Origin: Marinobacter fuscus
Lineage (GTDB): Bacteria; Pseudomonadota; Gammaproteobacteria; Pseudomonadales; Oleiphilaceae
Direction: 5' to 3'
NCBI RefSeq assembly: GCF_003007675.1
Contig: NZ_PXNP01000097.1
Span: 124,001 to 188,000 of the forward strand
DNA length: 64,000 nucleotides
Both the position numbers and the translations under genes were made by a program. Of the stretch, positions 25,109 through 32,024 are shown piece after piece. Position 1 is the first letter of the stretch. Each line of letters opens with the position of its first letter. Below the pieces are notes generated by a model. It was not told the origin of the DNA. It saw only the letters and a list, made by a program, of their open reading frames with translations, and searched no databases.

Positions 25109-25143
25109 TTGATAAAATATATGAACATATGTATTATTGTTCA
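25109..25143 (+). promoter_or_regulatory. Strong sigma-70 promoter overlapped by an SmtB-type operator
   Basis: TTGATA (25109-25114), 17 bp and TATTAT (25132-25137) make a good plus-strand promoter. The spacer and -10 contain TGAACATATGTATT (25122-25135), and TGAACA / TGTTCA arms lie at 25122-25127 and 25138-25143. The only short frame directly downstream is a 16-codon peptide; the first real gene is the LysR regulator at 25268. It may once have driven a metal-resistance gene now lost, or may now drive the LysR gene. Confidence 0.55.
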
Positions 25144-25267
25144 ATCGAATCAATGGCCTTTTGCCCTGCCCTGAAGGGGAGCACCTGCTACTTCATCCAC
25201 TGAGCACACTTCGGCATCAATGCGCCGTGGCCAATTGAATTGACCAAGATTGCTGAAGGACGCAACC

Positions 25268-26158
25268 ATGGAACTTCGTCACCTGCGCTGCTTTGTGGCG
25301 GTCGCCGAAGAACTGCACTTCACACGAGCTGCCGAGCGCTTGCATATCGAACAATCCCCCCTGTCTCGAACGATCAAAGAGCTTGAGGATGAGCTAGGGG
25401 TAATACTTTTTGACCGAAACCGTCGAGGCACTGTGCTGACCCCCGCTGGAGCCGTGTTCTTGCAGGACGTCCGCAGACTGTTCACTGTTTTGGAGCATGC
25501 ACGGGAGAACGTCCAGGCGGTCGCGGCGGGTCTGCGAGGGAGCCTGCGCATCGCTGTCTCCGATGGTGCAATCGATCCCAGGTTATCGGCGTTTCTGGCT
25601 CGTTGTCGCGCAGAAGAGCCGGAGGTCGAGATACGCCTATCCGAAGTACCTCTGGCCGAGCAACTGCGTGGTTTGCGATCAGGCGACTTCATGGCCGGAT
25701 TCGCGCACACTGCCAACGTCGGTTACGGCATCGTCGCCGAACCGATCTGGCAAGACCCGCTGGTTATCGCGCTCCCCGCCCGCCACGAACTACTCGCTCA
25801 CAAGAAGGTTCCGCTCCATACCCTCGGGGGGCATCCGCTCATCATGTGCGATCCCCAGGCGTGCGAAGGTTGCTGCCTCGAACTGGCTCGACTTCTTCGG
25901 CAACTGGAGCATGAACCGAACATCGTTGAGCACGCGTCCTCACTAGACATGATGCTCACCTTGGTCGGTGCAGGCTACGGCATCGGCTTCACGACGACGA
26001 CCAGGATTACTGCTTACCAGCGCTCTGACGTTGTAATCCGCCCTCTGGCAGTGGAATCAGCGGTCATCACCACCTACTTGCTGTGGCCCGAAAACACCCG
26101 TTTGTCGGTTCCACTGGAGCAGTTCATTGCTCGGCTACGCGACCGATTGAGCGACTAA
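25268..26158 (+). CDS. LysR-family regulator with a cysteine cluster in the effector domain
   Basis: This 296-residue protein has the N-terminal LysR helix-turn-helix (MELRHLRCFVAVAEELHFTR, SPLSRTIKELEDELG) and a C-terminal substrate-binding domain. An unusual feature is CDPQACEGCC at about residue 195, four cysteines within ten residues, which could make it redox- or metal-sensitive. The start has GAAGG upstream. The nearest promoter on this strand is the SmtB-operator promoter at 25109-25137. Similar LysR genes stand near the integrase in ICEclc-like elements; the target genes are unknown. Confidence 0.87.
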   Translation: MELRHLRCFVAVAEELHFTRAAERLHIEQSPLSRTIKELEDELGVILFDRNRRGTVLTPAGAVFLQDVRRLFTVLEHARENVQAVAAGLRGSLRIAVSDGAIDPRLSAFLARCRAEEPEVEIRLSEVPLAEQLRGLRSGDFMAGFAHTANVGYGIVAEPIWQDPLVIALPARHELLAHKKVPLHTLGGHPLIMCDPQACEGCCLELARLLRQLEHEPNIVEHASSLDMMLTLVGAGYGIGFTTTTRITAYQRSDVVIRPLAVESAVITTYLLWPENTRLSVPLEQFIARLRDRLSD

Positions 26159-26183
26159 CGAAGCTGGCCAAAGAAGGCAAGGC

Positions 26184-26477
26184 TCAAGAGCCGTTGCCAG
26201 AACCAAGGTTGTCCTCTGTTGCAGTCATCAATTCAGCCGAACTTATCCTGAGCGCCACGGCAATTTTCAGTATCAGAGCCAACGTGGCCATGTGCTGCCC
26301 GCGCTCAATCTTGCCCATGTGAGAACGTTCGATCCCGGCCAGTGCAGCCAGTTCTTCCTGAGAGATTCCTTGCGCCTTGCGGGCGGCACGCACTGCCTCC
26401 CCGAAGGCCTGTGCTGGCTCGGCTTCAAATGTGGTTGTACCTGGGGGACGGCCTCGTTGAACTATACGCTTCTGCAT
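26184..26477 (-). CDS. Small XRE-family repressor
   Basis: This 97-residue protein has a Cro/CI-type helix-turn-helix in its second half (AVRAARKAQGISQEELAALAGIERSHMGKIERGQ). The N-terminal part is basic (KRIVQRGRPPGTTTFEAE). The ATG at 26477 is used because the frame upstream runs through the operator region. It is divergent from the orphan LysR effector-domain gene, with 105 bp between the two starts containing repeated GTTAAA half-sites, a typical place for autoregulation. A role in ICE maintenance or excision control is inferred from position next to the integrase. Confidence 0.8.
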   Translation of the reverse strand: MQKRIVQRGRPPGTTTFEAEPAQAFGEAVRAARKAQGISQEELAALAGIERSHMGKIERGQHMATLALILKIAVALRISSAELMTATEDNLGSGNGS

Positions 26478-26505
26478 TGACAGAAGCGTCGGGCAGCCAT
26501 GAGAA

Positions 26506-26526
26506 TTTAACCACGTTAAATTTAAC
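26506..26526. promoter_or_regulatory. Triple half-site operator between the XRE and LysR-like genes
   Basis: Three half-sites occur in 21 bp: TTTAAC (26506-26511), GTTAAA (26515-26520) and TTTAAC (26521-26526). The last two form the perfect palindrome GTTAAATTTAAC, and the first two form a second dyad around CAC. The site lies 29 bp upstream of the XRE start and about 57 bp upstream of the LysR-like start. Confidence 0.55.
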
Positions 26527-26582
26527 TCATTGCTATCATATTGGGTTGCTTTTTTGCGGCCAGATAGCTTCGCGGGGCTCTC

Positions 26583-27221
26583 ATGCACCACGCCACCAGC
26601 CGATCTTTCAAACTCGCTATAGCGCCCGGCGTACCATCCTCTCGGCTATCAACGCTTCTTGCCCTTCAGCGTGCAGAGGAACCGGATATCGCCATCACGT
26701 TCTTCGAGGTCGCAGGCGACGACCTAGCTGTCGGCCTTCAAGAAGGTCGCTACGACGCTGGGATGTCACTTCAAGATACGAGCGCCCCGAGCCTGAGCAG
26801 CCAGCCCTTATGGTGTGAAAACATGGCCGTTGCTGTACCGCCACGGTTCCCCTTACCGAACCAGGCGATGCTCACGGTTGCTGAGTTGTTGAGCTATCCC
26901 GTTTTTCGCTGGCAGGCAGAGGCCTGCCCCCTGCTGGATCAACGGCTGTCTTCCTTGGCGCCGCCGGTGGATCAGCAGAGCATTCAGCACGTCACTTCGT
27001 TCAAGCTGTTGGCCCTATGGGTCGCGGCTGGCTATGGTCTTGGCATCTCTGCGCAACCGCGCATCGAGCGCGCCCATGAGTGGAGGATTACGATGAGGCT
27101 GCCCTCGGATGGCCCCTACGAAATCGTGACCCACCTGCAGCGCCCCCACCGGCCAACCAATGCTGTTACGGAGCGGTTCGCGCGCAGAGCGCTGCAGGTT
27201 GCCAGGGCCGGCGCACGGTAA
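26583..27221 (+). CDS. Orphan LysR substrate-binding domain without a DNA-binding domain
   Basis: This 212-residue protein aligns by eye with the effector domain of LysR regulators (KLAIAPGVPSSRLSTLLALQ, FFEVAGDDLAVGLQEGRYDAGM, LLALWVAAGYGLGISAQPRI). The N-terminal helix-turn-helix is entirely missing, and the frame starts directly with the effector fold, so this is not simple truncation by frameshift in view. It is divergent from the XRE gene and ends 51 bp before the convergent integrase stop. It might act as a ligand-binding partner or inhibitor of the XRE or LysR regulators. Similar orphan domains are found near integrases of this ICE class, as I recall. Confidence 0.75.
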   Translation: MHHATSRSFKLAIAPGVPSSRLSTLLALQRAEEPDIAITFFEVAGDDLAVGLQEGRYDAGMSLQDTSAPSLSSQPLWCENMAVAVPPRFPLPNQAMLTVAELLSYPVFRWQAEACPLLDQRLSSLAPPVDQQSIQHVTSFKLLALWVAAGYGLGISAQPRIERAHEWRITMRLPSDGPYEIVTHLQRPHRPTNAVTERFARRALQVARAGAR

Positions 27222-27224
27222 TGA

Positions 27225-27261
27225 CAACCTATGGCCGGGGCCACTTCCCGGCCATAGGTTG
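27225..27261. terminator. Long perfect hairpin between convergent genes
   Basis: CAACCTATGGCCGGG and its exact complement 7 bases later form a 15-bp stem (27225-27239 and 27247-27261). It sits between the stops of the LysR-like gene and the integrase and would stop transcription from both sides, although neither side has a strong T tract. Confidence 0.6.
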
Positions 27262-27272
27262 CAGCGTGCAGG

Positions 27273-29204
27273 TTAGGCTTCCTCAAGAACCACCGCACTA
27301 TCCATCAGCCGACGAACGCTCTGCCGCACGTCCTCGGGGATCGGCTGTGGGATGACCGTCTCAGGGGCATCCGCATGCTCCTGACCGTTCGTGATGATCC
27401 GGATGATTTTGGCCAGATTGGTCGGCGTGACGGTATCGATGGCCGTCCGATCGCCCAATTCCGGATGCGGCCGGGTCAACATGCGGTACAGATCCCACGA
27501 ATCCGCGTCCGGACACCGCTTCATGAGGGTTTGGGCCAGCTTTTGCTTGAGTGGCACCAATTGCCAATCGGGAACGCGTTGTCCCCGGTTGCCCAAACCG
27601 ATGGACAGCAATTTGCCGGCTTTCAGTTCGCGGTTGATCTGGTCTTTGGACTTCCCGGCCAACTTGCCGAACAACTGAACCGGCATGTTGCACGGCAATT
27701 CGTAGATCTCGAGCATTTCCTCGCGCTCACGCTGGATCGCGGACACTTCCGGCTCCGGAACTGGCTCAGGGGGCGGCGGCACCTGTGACAGCCGCTGAAA
27801 GGTGCCTCCCGAGGCGTTTGCCGTCACGACGATGGGAGTTGCCGCTACCGGTGGGATGGTGCCAATAAAAGACGCTTCCTCGGCAGAAACGGTATTTTCC
27901 GCCTCTACCATCGTTGGCACCCCATCGATACGGATGGTGAGATGCACGCTGGCGGCCTCCACCTGGCCCTGCTCCAGCAGGTCGAGGCGATCGGCCCAAT
28001 CCTGCATCATCCTGCGGCGCGGCTCCACGTGTTTGGCGTGGTTATAGGCTGAGCTCACCTTGTTCGGGTCCGAGTGCGAGAGTTGCGCGTCCACCCAAAT
28101 CTTGGGGTAGCCGATTTCATTGAGCGCCGTCGAGAGGGTTCCACGAATACCGTGGCCGGTCAGTTGATCGTCGTAGCCCATGCGCTTCAAAGCCTGATTG
28201 AGCGTGTTCTCACTGATGCGCTTCTTGAGGTCGCTGCGATGCGTCAGCAGGTATCGCTGGGCTGGCCGCATTTCTCCCAAGAGGTGGCGTACGATCTCGA
28301 CGGCCTGGATGGACAGCGGCACGATATAAGGCGGGATGTCTTGCGCACGCTTGCCAGCCTTGCGCATCTCGTCCAGAAGTTGCTTGACGCTCTCTGGCGG
28401 GATGATCCACAGACCCCGGTCGAGGTCGAACTGGTCCGGGGTCGCCAGCCGCAGCTCGCCAGTGCGCACTCCGGTCAAAAACAACAGCCGAATGCCGAGC
28501 TGGGTCTGCCAACCACGAGTGTTGTAATGCCTGAGCTTCTGGAGAAACGCGGGAAGCTGGGGCAGAAGCAGGTACGGGTTGTGGTTCACCGGAGGTTTAG
28601 GCTCGGCTACGACATCAAGATCCGAGGCCGGATTGATCTCCAGTCCCTCAACGATCACCAGAGCGTAGCGGAACATCTGCCGGAACCAGGTACGAATTTT
28701 TTCGGCGGTGGTGTAAGCCTTGCGTCCCTCAACCCTTGCCAGCACACCCAGCAGTTGGGGACGACGGATATCGTAGATCGACATCCTCCCGAGGGTGGGC
28801 AGCACATCGTTGTCGAAGATACGGAGTATCTGGGACATCGTGCTTTGCCGGCCTTCCTTGAGCTCCTTGCGGCGATGCTCGACCCAGGCGTCGAAAACCG
28901 CCTTGAAGGTGTATTCGGACGCCAGCTTGATCGCGTGCCGCTTCTGCTTACGGTCGGTGTGAGGATTGATGCCCTTGGCCAGGAGCGCCCGGGCCTCGTC
29001 ACGCAATGCGCGTGCTTCGCGCAGGCCGATCTCAGGGTAGTTGCCCAGCGAGATGCGCTTTTGTTTGCCGAGCCAGTAGTAGCGCAGGTGCCACGACTTG
29101 CCGCCAGTGGGAGCGACGACCAGGCCGAGGCCATCGGTGTCGGGGAGGTTGTAGGCTTTGTCAGCGGCCTTGGCTTGCCGCACAGTCAGATCAGAGAGAG
29201 TCAT
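27273..29204 (-). CDS. int: ICE integrase, long P4/ICEclc-type tyrosine recombinase
   Basis: This 643-residue tyrosine recombinase integrates and excises the ICE at tRNA-Gly. The N-terminal DUF4102 arm-binding domain is residues 1-90 (LTVRQAKAADKAYNLPD). The catalytic set is complete: R247 (FLTGVRTGEL), H351-R354 (HGIRG), H377 (LSHSD) and Y387 (SSAYNHA). After residue 410 comes a long C-terminal extension of over 200 residues with a Pro-rich stretch (VPPPPEPVPEPE), as in the ICEclc IntB13 integrase and unlike standard P4 integrases of about 400. The gene starts 228 bp from the tRNA-Gly 3' end and points away from it. AGGAG precedes the ATG and overlaps a palindrome (29215-29231). Confidence 0.95.
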   Translation of the reverse strand: MTLSDLTVRQAKAADKAYNLPDTDGLGLVVAPTGGKSWHLRYYWLGKQKRISLGNYPEIGLREARALRDEARALLAKGINPHTDRKQKRHAIKLASEYTFKAVFDAWVEHRRKELKEGRQSTMSQILRIFDNDVLPTLGRMSIYDIRRPQLLGVLARVEGRKAYTTAEKIRTWFRQMFRYALVIVEGLEINPASDLDVVAEPKPPVNHNPYLLLPQLPAFLQKLRHYNTRGWQTQLGIRLLFLTGVRTGELRLATPDQFDLDRGLWIIPPESVKQLLDEMRKAGKRAQDIPPYIVPLSIQAVEIVRHLLGEMRPAQRYLLTHRSDLKKRISENTLNQALKRMGYDDQLTGHGIRGTLSTALNEIGYPKIWVDAQLSHSDPNKVSSAYNHAKHVEPRRRMMQDWADRLDLLEQGQVEAASVHLTIRIDGVPTMVEAENTVSAEEASFIGTIPPVAATPIVVTANASGGTFQRLSQVPPPPEPVPEPEVSAIQREREEMLEIYELPCNMPVQLFGKLAGKSKDQINRELKAGKLLSIGLGNRGQRVPDWQLVPLKQKLAQTLMKRCPDADSWDLYRMLTRPHPELGDRTAIDTVTPTNLAKIIRIITNGQEHADAPETVIPQPIPEDVRQSVRRLMDSAVVLEEA

Positions 29205-29214
29205 CTTTGAGCTC

Positions 29215-29231
29215 CTAAGTTAAGAACTTAG
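29215..29231 (-). promoter_or_regulatory. Palindrome overlapping the integrase ribosome binding site
   Basis: CTAAGTTAAGAACTTAG is a perfect inverted repeat with 7-base arms around AAG. On the minus strand its 3' arm runs into the AGGAG that precedes the integrase ATG. It could be a repressor operator or an RNA hairpin that hides the start signal. Confidence 0.5.
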
Positions 29232-29297
29232 ACTCAATGCTCGTCACGACTCCCGCCCAACCCCAGCAACAATCCGGAACCGGCACCACCCGCATTC

Positions 29298-29320
29298 TTT
29301 GGCCTCAATTTTGGCCTCAA
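29298..29320. repeat. Tandem 11-bp direct repeats near the attachment site
   Basis: TTTGGCCTCAA occurs at 29298-29308 and again at 29310-29320, a 12-bp period. GTCAGTGGA is also repeated at 29332-29340 and 29405-29413. Direct repeats next to the core site are where integrase arm-binding and Xis sites are normally found. Confidence 0.45.
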
Positions 29321-29363
29321 AAACGCTGGCTGTCAGTGGATTTCCATGGCTTTTGCTGGAATG

Positions 29364-29387
29364 AAAAAAGGGCCTTTCGGCCCTCTT
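29364..29387 (-). terminator. Rho-independent terminator downstream of tRNA-Gly
   Basis: On the minus strand GGGCC GAAA GGCCC is followed by TTTTTT, about 45 bp past the tRNA-Gly 3' end. It would end the tRNA transcript and shield the integrase from tRNA read-through. It lies on the ICE side of the attachment core, so the element carries it. Confidence 0.7.
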
Positions 29388-29431
29388 TTCAACGACTTAC
29401 AGACGTCAGTGGAAGTCTGTAGATCATAAAT

Positions 29432-29449
29432 TGGAGCGGGAAACGAGAT
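29432..29449. other. Putative ICE attachment site (attL/attR core) at the tRNA-Gly 3' end
   Basis: ICEclc-type integrases recombine at the 18 bp forming the 3' end of tRNA-Gly. Here those bases (from TGG, the complement of CCA, through the T-arm) lie 228 bp from the integrase start. The matching copy at the other ICE end is outside the window, so the exact core length cannot be confirmed. Confidence 0.6.
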
Positions 29450-29507
29450 TCGAACTCGCGACCCCAACCTTGGCAAGGTTGTGCTCTACCAACTGAGCTA
29501 TTCCCGC
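29432..29507 (-). tRNA. tRNA-Gly (GCC)
   Basis: This 76-nt cloverleaf on the minus strand starts GCGGGAATAGCTC and has the anticodon loop TTGCCAA (anticodon GCC), T-loop GTTCGAATC and an encoded CCA. The 7-bp acceptor stem GCGGGAA/TTCCCGC is perfect, so ICE insertion has kept or rebuilt the tRNA. The promoter at 29545-29572 serves it. Confidence 0.97.
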
Positions 29508-29544
29508 TAAGCGCTGTGAGGTTGTTGCCTCTCAACGACGGCGT

Positions 29545-29572
29545 ATTCTACTGATAACTCCGGGGGCGTCAA
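29545..29572 (-). promoter_or_regulatory. Promoter of tRNA-Gly
   Basis: TTGACG (29572-29567), 16 bp, TAGAAT (29550-29545), followed by a GC-rich discriminator ACGCCG on the minus strand, as expected of a stable-RNA promoter. The tRNA starts about 38 bp further on. Confidence 0.7.
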
Positions 29573-29609
29573 CACTTTTTTTCAAAAAAAGAAAACTTTC
29601 TTTCCGGCA

Positions 29610-30212
29610 CTATTGGCCAAACCTGGGGCCGCCCTTTAGATAGTCCTCCTCTTCCGGCGTCGATGCCCGTTTCAACGCAGCGTTCCTGTGAGGAAAGCGG
29701 CCAAAGCGCCGCACAATATCACGGTGGTCTTCTGCCGACTTCAGAAAGCTGCGGAGAAAGCCCCCCAGCACACCATCACTCACAGCCACCAGTTGATGAT
29801 AACAATCCACCGCCAGGTTCTGATCCTCCAGCCTCTCCGAGTGCTGTAGGGGCATATAAAGAAAAGCCCTCTGTATCGGCGGCAATTCCAGATCCTGCCC
29901 CCGATTCATTGCGCCCCGACACAGGCTCCGGGCAAGCCGGTCGTGCTCAAACGCCAATGCCCCGCCCCGGAATATATTTCGGGTGAACTGATCCAGCAAC
30001 AGAATTTCGGCGAGAGCACCGCCGGGGCTGGCCCGCCATTGATCCAGCCCTTCCTCGGAGGCAAACACCACCAGAGACAGAAAACGCCGGCGAACTTCCC
30101 GATCGAATGCCCGGTCGCTCCGAAACCACTTGTCACGATGAGCCTTGTCGGGCAACCCCCGTTCATCCAATTCGCCAAACCAGAAATCCAGAAGCTCTTT
30201 CCAATCGAACAT
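29610..30212 (-). CDS. DUF924 family protein
   Basis: This 200-residue cytoplasmic protein has the DUF924 hallmarks FDWKELLDFWFGELDERG, KWFRSDRAFD, LLLDQFTRNIFRG, FLYMPLQHSER and FGRFPHRNAAL. The family forms a TPR-like helical fold and its biochemical function is unknown. The ATG at 30212 has GGGAG eight bases upstream and is the family's usual start; the frame open to 30251 has no support. This is the first chromosomal gene beyond the ICE boundary. Confidence 0.9.
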   Translation of the reverse strand: MFDWKELLDFWFGELDERGLPDKAHRDKWFRSDRAFDREVRRRFLSLVVFASEEGLDQWRASPGGALAEILLLDQFTRNIFRGGALAFEHDRLARSLCRGAMNRGQDLELPPIQRAFLYMPLQHSERLEDQNLAVDCYHQLVAVSDGVLGGFLRSFLKSAEDHRDIVRRFGRFPHRNAALKRASTPEEEDYLKGGPRFGQ

Positions 30213-30310
30213 CTGATAACTCCCTGATACAGTTAGTTTGCAACCACACACAGGCCTGCCGCTAACAAGATTACGACGCTGGCCAGCAAAGCGACCAACC
30301 CGGAGACTCC

Positions 30311-30682
30311 ATGAGCATCAAGCACCACATTATTCTATTGGCCCACGGCAGCAGCGACAGCCGCTGGTGTGACACGTTTGAAACCTTGGCCGAGCCCACA
30401 ACAACTGCCATCGAAAACGCCAGCATTGCTTACATGGAGCTGGCCGAACCATCACTTGACGCCATCGTTGCCGAGCATACCGCAAAGGGCGTGGATACCT
30501 TTACCGTGGTGCCTTTGTTTCTGGCCGCAGGCAGACACCTGCGTAAAGATGTACCGGCGATGATTGACCGGCTGGAAGCCGAGCACAATGTTCGGATCAG
30601 CCTGTCGGATCCCATCGGCATGAACCCGAAACTGGGGCTCGCCATACGGGACGTGGTTCAGGAAGAGCTCGACAGGGCCTGA
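30311..30682 (+). CDS. CbiX/SirB-like chelatase-family protein
   Basis: This short 123-residue CbiX-type protein has the family's N-terminal HGSSD motif (IILLAHGSSDSRW) with a metal-binding His and the second motif VVPLFLAAGRHLRKDVP (His in GRH). Proteins this size act as half-chelatases that dimerise to insert cobalt, nickel or iron into sirohydrochlorin. With no siroheme or cobalamin genes next door, the metal and pathway are open. GGAGACTCC precedes the ATG. It is probably co-transcribed with the epimerase-like gene 45 bp downstream. Confidence 0.85.
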   Translation: MSIKHHIILLAHGSSDSRWCDTFETLAEPTTTAIENASIAYMELAEPSLDAIVAEHTAKGVDTFTVVPLFLAAGRHLRKDVPAMIDRLEAEHNVRISLSDPIGMNPKLGLAIRDVVQEELDRA

Positions 30683-30727
30683 CAGGCAGCGTGCGCGGCG
30701 CCGGTTCAGTATATTCAGGAGGCAGCA

Positions 30728-31630
30728 ATGAACAATAAAATTCTCATTACCGGAGCCACCGGCTTTATTGGCCAGGTGCTGTGTGCCCGACTGATCGAAA
30801 AAGGCTATCAGCTTACCGTGCTCAGTCGGCAACCCAGCCATGCCGTTCGCGCCATCTGCGGCCGGGTGGACGCAATTTCCAAACTCGACGAGGTTCGTGG
30901 AGCACAGGGCTTTTCCGCAATCATCAACCTGGCCGGTGAAGGCATTGCAGACCGCCGCTGGTCTGACAGCCGCAAGCAGGCTCTCAGAGACAGCCGGATC
31001 GGCCTGACAGAATCGCTGGTTCAGGTGGTGCGTACTTGGGGCGAACTGCCAGACGTGCTGGTATCCGGCTCCGCTGTCGGGTTCTACGGCGATCAGGGCG
31101 AGCGAAAAGTGACGGAACGAACGCCGCCAAACGACGAATTCACCCATCAACTTTGTCGTGACTGGGAAAACGCCGCGATGGAACTGGCAAGCGACGGAGT
31201 TCGCGTTTGCCTGTCGCGCACGGGAATAGTGACCGGCCGCAACGGCGGGTTCCTGCAACGCATGCTACTGCCGTTCAAGCTGGGGCTGGGCGGAAAGCTC
31301 GGCAACGGCAGGCAATTTATGCCCTGGGTGCACAGGGAGGATGTGGTAGCCGGTTTGCTCTGGATGCTGGAAACTGACGCCGCCGAAGGCCCCTACAACA
31401 TGGTCAGCCCCAACCCTGTATCCAACGCCGAGTTCACCAGAACACTGGCGAGGGTTCTTCACCGGCCAGCGGTACTGCCAGCCCCCGCGCCAGCATTGAA
31501 GCTCGCGCTCGGTGAAATGTCGCTGCTATTGCTGACAGGGCAGCGCGCCATTCCGGAAAAACTGCTTGAGCAGGGGTTCCACTTTCACTATGCAGGTTTG
31601 GACGAGGCACTCGAACAAAGTGTGGGATAA
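30728..31630 (+). CDS. TIGR01777 (YfcH) NAD(P)-dependent epimerase-like protein
   Basis: This 300-residue SDR-fold protein has the nucleotide-binding GATGFIGQVLC at its start and the family segments INLAGEGIADRRW, LVSGSAVGFYGDQGE and GGFLQRMLLPFKLGLGGKLGNG, with a C-terminal DUF1731-type end (PAPALKLALGEMSLLLL). The TIGR01777/YfcH family is widespread and its substrate is unknown. AGGAGG stands seven to eight bases before the ATG. The gene ends 86 bp before the tRNA-Glu. Confidence 0.92.
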   Translation: MNNKILITGATGFIGQVLCARLIEKGYQLTVLSRQPSHAVRAICGRVDAISKLDEVRGAQGFSAIINLAGEGIADRRWSDSRKQALRDSRIGLTESLVQVVRTWGELPDVLVSGSAVGFYGDQGERKVTERTPPNDEFTHQLCRDWENAAMELASDGVRVCLSRTGIVTGRNGGFLQRMLLPFKLGLGGKLGNGRQFMPWVHREDVVAGLLWMLETDAAEGPYNMVSPNPVSNAEFTRTLARVLHRPAVLPAPAPALKLALGEMSLLLLTGQRAIPEKLLEQGFHFHYAGLDEALEQSVG

Positions 31631-31648
31631 TTTTTTTGAAAAAAAACG

Positions 31649-31677
31649 TTGACAGCCCCGAGACCCTTACTTAGTAT
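31649..31677 (+). promoter_or_regulatory. Promoter of tRNA-Glu
   Basis: TTGACA (31649-31654), 17 bp, TAGTAT (31672-31677), about 39 bp upstream of the tRNA 5' end. The -35 matches consensus fully. Confidence 0.75.
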
Positions 31678-31716
31678 ACGCACCACCTCGACGAGGCAAG
31701 CTTTTGAAAACGTTGC

Positions 31717-31792
31717 GTCCCCTTCGTCTAGTGGCCTAGGACTCCGCCCTTTCACGGCGGCAACAGGGGTTCGAACCCCCTAGGGGACGCCA
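31717..31792 (+). tRNA. tRNA-Glu (TTC)
   Basis: This 76-nt cloverleaf starts GTCCCCTTCGTCTAG, has an anticodon stem-loop CCGCCCTTTCACGGCGG (anticodon TTC), T-loop GTTCGAACC and an encoded CCA. The acceptor stem GTCCCCT/AGGGGAC is perfect. Confidence 0.97.
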
Positions 31793-31812
31793 ATTTTCAA
31801 TCTCCGTCGATA

Positions 31813-31959
31813 CTATCCACCATTACCTTTATGGTGGATTTTGCCTTTTCCCCCGTGGGCTTTCTGGTCTTTCATTACGAAAATACCAACGCCGACAAAG
31901 AAACCGATCATTAGTAATACCGTTGCAACACCTGCGATAACCACAGCATCCATATACAT
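31813..31959 (-). CDS. ccoM: Small membrane protein, CcoM-like cbb3 oxidase subunit
   Basis: This 48-residue protein reads MYMDAVVIAGVATVLLMIGF then FVGVGIFVMKDQ, one transmembrane helix with a short basic His/Gly-rich tail. It resembles CcoM, the tiny subunit that stabilises cbb3-type cytochrome oxidase in Pseudomonas stutzeri, recognised by its M-x-D-x-VVIAGV-x-TV start. AGGAG is seven bases before the ATG at 31959. A perfect Anr/FNR box at 32025-32038 lies 66 bp upstream, which fits expression under low oxygen. The last codons overlap the hairpin that ends the facing tRNA-Glu transcript. The family call is by recall, not alignment. Confidence 0.7.
   Translation of the reverse strand: MYMDAVVIAGVATVLLMIGFFVGVGIFVMKDQKAHGGKGKIHHKGNGG
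31815..31842 (+). terminator. Terminator of tRNA-Glu
   Basis: ATCCACCAT (31815-31823), a 7-base loop and ATGGTGGAT (31831-31839), followed by TTTGCCTTTT. The perfect 9-bp stem stands 22 bp after the tRNA. It overlaps the 3' end of the facing ccoM-like gene. Confidence 0.6.
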
Positions 31960-32024
31960 GGCTCTTCTCCTGTGCCAGTCATAATTGATTAAACTCAGGT
32001 TACCTGCACGCCTCTGGCATTGTA

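Noticed and set aside
25006..25203. Open frame of 65 codons upstream of the LysR gene
   Set aside because: It runs through the promoter and operator at 25109-25143, so it cannot be translated from that promoter in full; only its last 16 codons could be.
4900..27200. Transposases or IS ends that could explain the cargo insertion
   Set aside because: No transposase motif or clear terminal inverted repeats were found by reading; the cargo may have been built by recombination.
27374..29210. Plus-strand frames across the integrase (e.g. 28074-29210)
   Set aside because: Antisense to an intact integrase with complete catalytic residues.
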